Origin: Sitta carolinensis
Taxonomy: Eukaryota; Chordata; Aves; Passeriformes; Sittidae
DNA: 64,000 nt
Assembly (NCBI GenBank): GCA_032173965.1
Contig: CM063289.1
Location: forward strand, 29,409,690 to 29,473,689
Reading direction: 5' to 3'
A program made the position numbers and the translations under genes. The notes under the pieces are model-generated. The model saw nothing but the letters and a program-made list of their open reading frames with translations, made no database searches and had not been told where the DNA came from. Positions within the stretch are counted from its first letter, which is position 1; the number at the start of each line of letters is the position of its first letter. This document shows, piece after piece, positions 59,723-64,000 of the stretch.

Positions 59723-59926
59723 AGTCTGGGTCTCCTAGGCCTGAAGTTTCTAAGCTTAGTTTCTTTGTGATGTTTTGGTTTAGGAAGGGCTGGTTCTCAC
59801 AGGCTGGACATTACACTTGTGACAAAAACACTGGCAATGTTTATGAACCAGAAAAAAAAAACCCAAAACATCAGGAAGAAACTGAGCTGAGAAACTCAGC
59901 AACTTCAGGCCTAGGAGACCCAGACT
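59723..59926. repeat. 204-bp foldback (inverted repeat) element
   Basis: The outer 26 bases of the left arm (59723-59748, starting AGTCTGGGTCTCCTAGGC) are matched perfectly in reverse complement by 59901-59926. After a small asymmetric gap the arms match again (left TTAGTTTCTTTGTGATGTTT, right AAACATCAGGAAGAAACTGA). The loop side also pairs weakly (GGCTGGTTC with GAACCAG). The transcript could fold into one long hairpin. It could be a miniature inverted-repeat element or a hairpin RNA source; no family is recognised. Confidence 0.8.
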
Positions 59927-60088
59927 GCAGTGGGATAATTCCAGCTGTGGCTTCCCCTGGAGCCCTGGGAGGCTCCAAGGTGAGGTTGGACATTGGGGTT
60001 TGGAGCAGCCTGGGATAGTGGAGGCTGTTGGGGTGGAATGGGATGAGTTTTAAGGTCCCTTTCAACCCTTCTTTGGTTCCTTGATTGT
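59927..60088 (+). mobile_element. CR1 LINE 3'-end fragment
   Basis: GGTTTGGAGCAGCCTGGGAT, GGAGGCTGTTGGGGTGGAAT, GAGTTTTAAGGTCCCTTTCA, ACCCTTCTTTGG and a TTCCTTGATT tail give the usual CR1 3' order, diverged. It abuts the foldback on its left and the exon 4 decoy array on its right. Confidence 0.68.
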
Positions 60089-60110
60089 CTTTTCATGCAT
60101 CTGTTTCTTG

Positions 60111-61260
60111 TTTTTCCAGATTGGATGGGTATTTCAGCACCAATCTTTTACTATTAATAGTTATTTACATTGAGACATTAAAAACTTGTAGGTTTAATAA
60201 ATAATGTTAGCTGGTCCTGTTGTCTTTCCAGATTGGATGGGAATTTCAACACCAATCTCTTACTATAAATAGTTATTTATGCTGAAACATTAAAAAGTTG
60301 TGTTTCCTTTGTAAATACAAGTTTAATAAATAATGTTTGATTGCTGATCCTCATGTCCTTCCATATTTGATGGGACTTTCACCTCTGTGTCATTATAAAC
60401 AATTATTTAGACTGAAAGCATTAAAAAGTTTTGTTTCCATTGTAAATGCAGGTTTAATAAGTAATATTTGATTGTTATTGACATCCTTCCATATTTGATG
60501 GGAATTTCACCTCTGTGTCATTATAAATAATTATTTAGACTGAAAGCATTAAAAAGCTGTGTTTCTATTGTAAATATAGGTGTAATAAATAATGTTTGAT
60601 CGTTGTTGTCTTTCCAGATTTGATGGGAATTTCACCATCATTCTCTTACTATTAATAGTTATTTACACTGAAACATTAAAAAGTTGTTAATAAATGATGG
60701 GGGTTTCTTGGTGGTCCTGTCTTTCCAGACTTGATGGGAATTTCACTTCTGTGTCATTATAAATAATTATTTAGACTGAAAGCATTAAAAAGTTTTGTTT
60801 CCATTGTAAATGCAGGTTTAATAAATAATGTTTGATTGTTATTGACATCCTTCCATATTTGATGGGAATTTCACCATCATTCTCTTACTATTAATAGTTA
60901 TTTACACTGAAGCATTAAAAAGTTGTGTTTCCATTGTAGGTTTAATAAATGATGGGGTTTTTTGGTGGTCCTGTCTTTCCAGACTTGATGGGAATTTCAC
61001 TTCTGTGTCATGATAAACAATTATTTAGACTGAAAGCATTAAAAGTTTTGCTTCCATTGTAAATGGAGGTTTATTAAGTAATATTTGATTGTTGTCATCC
61101 TTCCATATTTGATGGGAATTTCACCTCTGTGTCATTATAAATAATTATTGAGACTGAAAACATTAAAAAGCTGTGTTTCTGTTGTAAATATAGGTGTAAT
61201 GAATAATGTTTGATCCTTGCTATCTTTCCAGATTTGATGGGAATTTCAACACCAACGTTT
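60111..61260 (+). repeat. Tandem array of exon 4 acceptor-like units ending in the true exon 4 boundary
   Basis: Ten units, the tenth being the real exon 4 start, share CTTTCCAGATTTGATGGGAA plus TTTCA. They continue with a TCATTATAAATAATTATTTA or TTACTATTAATAGTTATTTA version and then CATTAAAAAGTTGTGTTTCC and TTTAATAAATAATGTTTGA. The base equivalent to the last base of the acceptor falls at 60119, 60231, 60364, 60492, 60617, 60728, 60856, 60982, 61106 and 61231, so spacing is 111-133 bp. The acceptor AG is intact in units 1, 2, 5, 6, 8 and 10 and is AT in units 3, 4, 7 and 9. Unit 2 also keeps the codons LDGNFNTN, matching exon 4 FDGNFNTN. Confidence 0.95.
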
Positions 61261-61338
61261 CCAGAACCATCAGCTGTGACAGACTCTCGACCACTGTCAA
61301 CAGCAGAGCCTTCAATCCTGGACGTGACTTAAATTCTG
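61232..61338 (+). CDS. CACHD1: CACHD1 coding exon 4 (end of codon 141 to first base of codon 177)
   Basis: This 107-bp exon completes Glu141 and encodes FDGNFNTNVSRTISCDRL... through ...GRDLNS (residues 142-176), then gives one base of the next codon, expected to be Val. It carries an N-glycosylation sequon NVS at 149-151 and a cysteine at 156. The acceptor CTTTCCAG ends at 61231 and the donor GTGAGC starts at 61339. The acceptor and the first 18 or so coding bases are the last unit of a tandem array that fills the preceding 1.1 kb of intron, so several near-copies of this exon start lie just upstream. The true exon is identified because only here does the reading frame continue with conserved CACHD1 sequence to a usable donor. 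The pyrimidine tract is short and interrupted by purines. Confidence 0.92.
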
Positions 61339-62737
61339 GTGAGCAGCACAGTTCCACTTTGGGGTTTTTTTCCTTCTGTTGTAGGGGTTTTTTTCCCATT
61401 AGACTCAAACATTTCCTTGGCACAGAGAATTTGCATTGATTGCCATAGCAACAAGCTTTTATTTCTCCTTGCAAGTGTCACACTGCTCTTAATTTGAGAT
61501 TTCATGATTGAAAGCTGATACCTAAAGTAATGCCCTTAGTCTAAGTACTTTATAAAAAATGTCAAGAAGATTTTATTCCAGCCTACCGTGGATAATTTTG
61601 TTGTGGTTTCTGCACTTTTTATTTCTTCCTTTTTTTTTTTTTTTTTTTTTTTTTTATTCTTTTTTTCCCCAAGGTTTTCTCCTTCCTAGGCCTGTCTGCT
61701 TTGGCATCAGCAGTGTCAGCTGCTGCAGGGGCCACGCAGGGAAGTTCCTCTGATCTTCTTAGCTGAGTTCAGCTCATGGGAAGCTGCCTTGGCAGTGATG
61801 TGCAAAAATTACCAACTATGAGGGCATCTTCAAATATTTCCTTTCTTTGTCTTGTCAGGGCATTTTCTCGACACGTTTAAGGACTTAGAAATATGCTTAA
61901 AACCAAAATACACACGGCTTATCCCTGAAAAATTCAGCTTTTGGGCCTCTGGTGCAGCAAGGTTTTCTTCTTTTTTTTTTTGCATCCTAATCAGTGTGGA
62001 TTAATACAGGGATTTCAGTTGGGTTTAGTCAGACTTTGGTCCAGCTGTTCCAGCTGACTTGTCAACTTTTTGTGGTGCTCAGTGTTGTGAATTAGAGAGC
62101 ATTAATAGACTTTGGTTGTGGATTTCATTTTGGGGAGGTGTTGTTTGTTCCTTCTTTTGGGGGAATAATGCAGAGTTGGGATTTATTTTATTTTATTTTC
62201 ATGTTCAGAGGTCTTTTGGAATAAAATGCTGATTTATTTTATTAACTTATCTGATGAAGTGGCAGCTCTGCCATTCCACCCTCACCATCTTGCAACAAAC
62301 AAGGAGAAATAACCCCAAATTTTTATAAACTCCTTTGCTCTTTCTCTTCTTACTGCTTTCTGGATTTCTAATGAAATATAAAAATGAGCAGATTTTTTTC
62401 CATCCCATCCTTTGTATCCCACATCTTGGCTGCAGGTGCTGGCCAGGCTGATTTCCTGACATGTCATGATTTGTGTGGTGTTTTCCATCCTAAAGCCAGG
62501 CACCCTTTGTTCACTCACCTCTGATTTGCTGGGCTTTGTTTTACTCATCTCTTTATTAAAAAAAATAAAACCCAAACAACCCATTAAAATAATGTTTAAA
62601 TCACATGCCGTTGGTAATTAATCAGAATAATTTTTGAAGGCAAGTTTAGAGTCACTGTTGTAAGAGCAAAGCATAGAATGAATTGCTTCATGGTTTTTAA
62701 TTCAATAAAAATCTTTTTCTACTGCAGAAGTAGAAAA
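61339..62737 (+). other. CACHD1 intron 4, first segment
   Basis: No gene or exon 5 seen. A poly-T tract lies at 61629-61655. Confidence 0.55.
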
Positions 62738-62990
62738 ATTAAGGGAGATATTGGTAAAAATTAAGGGACATAGTAGTGAAAATTTAGGGAGATACTGGTG
62801 AAAATTTAGGGAGATACTGGTAAAGATTAAGGGAGATGCTGGTAAAGTTTTAGGGGGACCCTAGTAAAAATTAAGGGAGATGCTGGTGAAAATTTGAGAG
62901 ACACAGGGAAGAATTTAGGGAGATACTGGTAAAAATTAAGGGAGATACATGTAGAAATTTAGGAAGACACTAGTAAAAATTACAGGAGGT
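62738..62990. repeat. Tandem repeat, about 27-bp unit, nine copies
   Basis: Units of the type AAATTAAGGGAGATACTGGT plus AAAA vary between AATTAAGGG and ATTTAGGG forms. The same unit forms the shorter run at 58138-58230. Confidence 0.9.
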
Positions 62991-63519
62991 TACAAAAGTA
63001 TTCAAGGAATATTCCTTATTTCTGAGTGATGGAAAGCAAATAAATTACAGTTTCTTGTAAACATAATTTAAATTTCTGGTCTGAATTCTCAGAGAAATAA
63101 AAAGTGAGTGGGTGTTCAAGGTTCCTGCTGTCCTGGCTCAGCAGTGAGGCTCGAGTGCCTCCTCTTGCCTTGCCTCTGGCTTGAAAGATTCCTGATGAAA
63201 GGAGAGCCTTCAAAACATGGCATTGGCAGGAAAGGGCAGCAGGAGAGGAGAGGGAATTGAGGGCAAATAAGAACAGGGATTTATTGACAGCAGACTCTCC
63301 TCTGGCTCTGCTGCTACAGAAACAGCCTTGGGGGAGGTTTTGATTAGAGAGGAAATGTCTGGAAGAGAGAAATGGGATGGCAAGAGTGCATTGAGGCAGG
63401 AAAACGGGATGGAAATGGTTAATTTGAGAGACAGAGGTTGGTGCTGGGTGCACTCCTAGCAGAGAGAAGGTCTCTGTAGGTGAGGTGCAGGGAATATCCC
63501 TGGTCCTGATTGTGTTTGA
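62991..63519 (+). other. Intron 4 spacer, no feature
   Basis: No supported gene. The antisense frame at 63016-63453 has no recognisable domain. Confidence 0.5.
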
Positions 63520-63612
63520 GGGTCAGATGGGGTTGGAAGGGCCTCAGAGCCCAGGCAGTGCCACCCTGCCATGGCAGGGACAGGGACACCTTCCTCTGTC
63601 CCAGAGAGGCTG
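63520..63612 (-). mobile_element. Short CR1-like fragment, antisense
   Basis: GGGGTTGGAAGGGCCTCAGA, CACCCTGCCATGGCAGGGAC and AGGGACACCTTCCTCTGTCC follow antisense CR1 order. It directly adjoins the LTR-like repeat to the right. Confidence 0.6.
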
Positions 63613-64000
63613 GGCAGAGCTGAAGGAGCAAAGCAGGGATTTATTAAAAACCCTTCCAAGGATCCACCTTGGGCAGCACAGGAGCCCAGCCAGGGCTACA
63701 CCCAAGGTGGATCCAGTCAGGAGTTTTCACACTTTTATGGGTTCTGGTCCATTTTCAGGTTGGGGTCAATTGTCCCATTCCAGCCCCAGGGGATGCAGTC
63801 CCAGCCTCCCAGATTCTCTCCTCAGTTCTCTGCTGTTTGCACTTTGGGGCCCAAAGCTGCAGATTTGTGTCCTTGGTTGTGGGCTGGAAAAGGATTGTTC
63901 TGTGCCCTTGGTGCTGGGGCTGGAAAAGGATTGTTCTGTGCCCTTGGTTCTGGACAGGATTGTTCTGTGCCCTTGGTTCTGGATTGTTCTGTGTCCTTGG
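63613..64000 (-). mobile_element. LTR-like repeat, antisense, second copy, cut by window end
   Basis: GAGCAAAGCAGGGATTTATT, AAAACCCTTCCAAGGATCCA, CTTGGGCAGCACAGGAGCCC, GGCTACACCCAAGGTGGATC, ACTTTTATGGGTTCTGGTCC and CAATTGTCCCATTCCAGCCC form one continuous unit. It corresponds to a single, unexpanded copy of what is tandemly repeated at 57.0-57.8 kb. Antisense TTTATTAAA near its left edge fits an LTR poly(A) signal on the minus strand. Confidence 0.5.
63883..64000. repeat. Tandem repeat, 25-35 bp unit, four copies at the window edge
   Basis: GGATTGTTCTGTGCCCTTGG plus TTCTGG or TGCTGGGGCTGGAAAA is repeated, probably continuing beyond the window. It lies inside the LTR-like repeat. Confidence 0.88.

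Larger units (their letters stand above)
12018..64000 (+). other. CACHD1: CACHD1 gene, 5' portion (start codon to intron 4, truncated by window end)
   Basis: Four exons on the + strand join in frame to give a protein start that matches CACHD1 as I know it from other vertebrates. Intron sizes are 30597, 7750 and 10445 bp, with intron 4 running past base 64000. All donors are GT and all acceptors AG. The family is alpha2delta-like: a large extracellular part with a VWA_N region, a VWA domain and Cache domains, then one membrane segment and a cytoplasmic tail. It has been reported to modulate low-voltage-activated calcium channels and to act with Wnt receptors. Only the signal peptide and part of the N-terminal VWA_N region are encoded here, about 176 of roughly 1270 residues. 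Exon 5, expected to begin with a Val codon split after its first base, was not found in 61339-64000. Confidence 0.93.

Noticed and set aside
61339..64000. Search for CACHD1 exon 5
   Set aside because: No frame with the expected continuation (a Val codon split after its first base, then LADNLKS-like residues) was found. Exon 5 is presumed to lie beyond the window.
1..64000. CRISPR arrays, operons, bacterial genes, rRNA or tRNA genes
   Set aside because: All tandem repeats seen lack the spacer structure of CRISPR, no cloverleaf or rRNA core sequence was noticed, and the overall organisation is that of a vertebrate intron-rich locus.

Overview
The window is vertebrate nuclear DNA, most probably from a bird and plausibly a passerine. 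The reasons are a split gene with 8-30 kb introns, many short 3'-end fragments of CR1 LINEs, LTR-like repeats with sense or antisense poly(A) signals, one sharp CpG island, and no operon-like coding. The order-level guess rests on remembered repeat families and could not be tested here.

Only one protein gene can be supported: the 5' part of CACHD1 (cache domain containing 1), on the + strand. CACHD1 is a type I membrane protein related to the alpha2delta subunits of voltage-gated calcium channels. Four coding exons are visible: 12018-12227, 42825-42887, 50638-50786 and 61232-61338. They splice in frame (junction phases 0, 0, 2, then 1 leaving the last exon) into the first 176 residues, plus one base of codon 177. 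The rest of the gene lies beyond base 64000.

Region by region: 1-11600 is upstream intergenic DNA with minisatellites (0.78, 2.1-2.4, 2.65-3.2, 3.24-3.8, 5.9-6.6 kb) and three CR1 tails, two of them next to the promoter. 11620-13170 is the CpG island with 5'UTR, exon 1 and a C-rich minisatellite at the start of intron 1. Intron 1 (30.6 kb) holds an inverted pair of LTR-like elements, a 700-bp AT-rich block, further LTR-like and CR1 pieces and a few low-repeat stretches that could be regulatory. Intron 2 (7.75 kb) holds two CR1s, one with its own internal tandem expansion. Intron 3 (10.4 kb) holds a 102-bp tandem array, a 204-bp foldback and, directly before exon 4, an array of about 120-bp units. 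The start of intron 4 holds a second, rearranged copy of the repeat seen at 57 kb.

The most unusual observation is the array at 60.11-61.23 kb. Each unit resembles the exon 4 splice acceptor together with the first codons of exon 4, and the true acceptor is the last unit. Five of the nine upstream units keep the acceptor AG, so the gene carries a ladder of decoy 3' splice sites before exon 4. All five lead to an in-frame stop if read through. I do not recognise this as a described arrangement, but whether any decoy is used cannot be told from the sequence alone.
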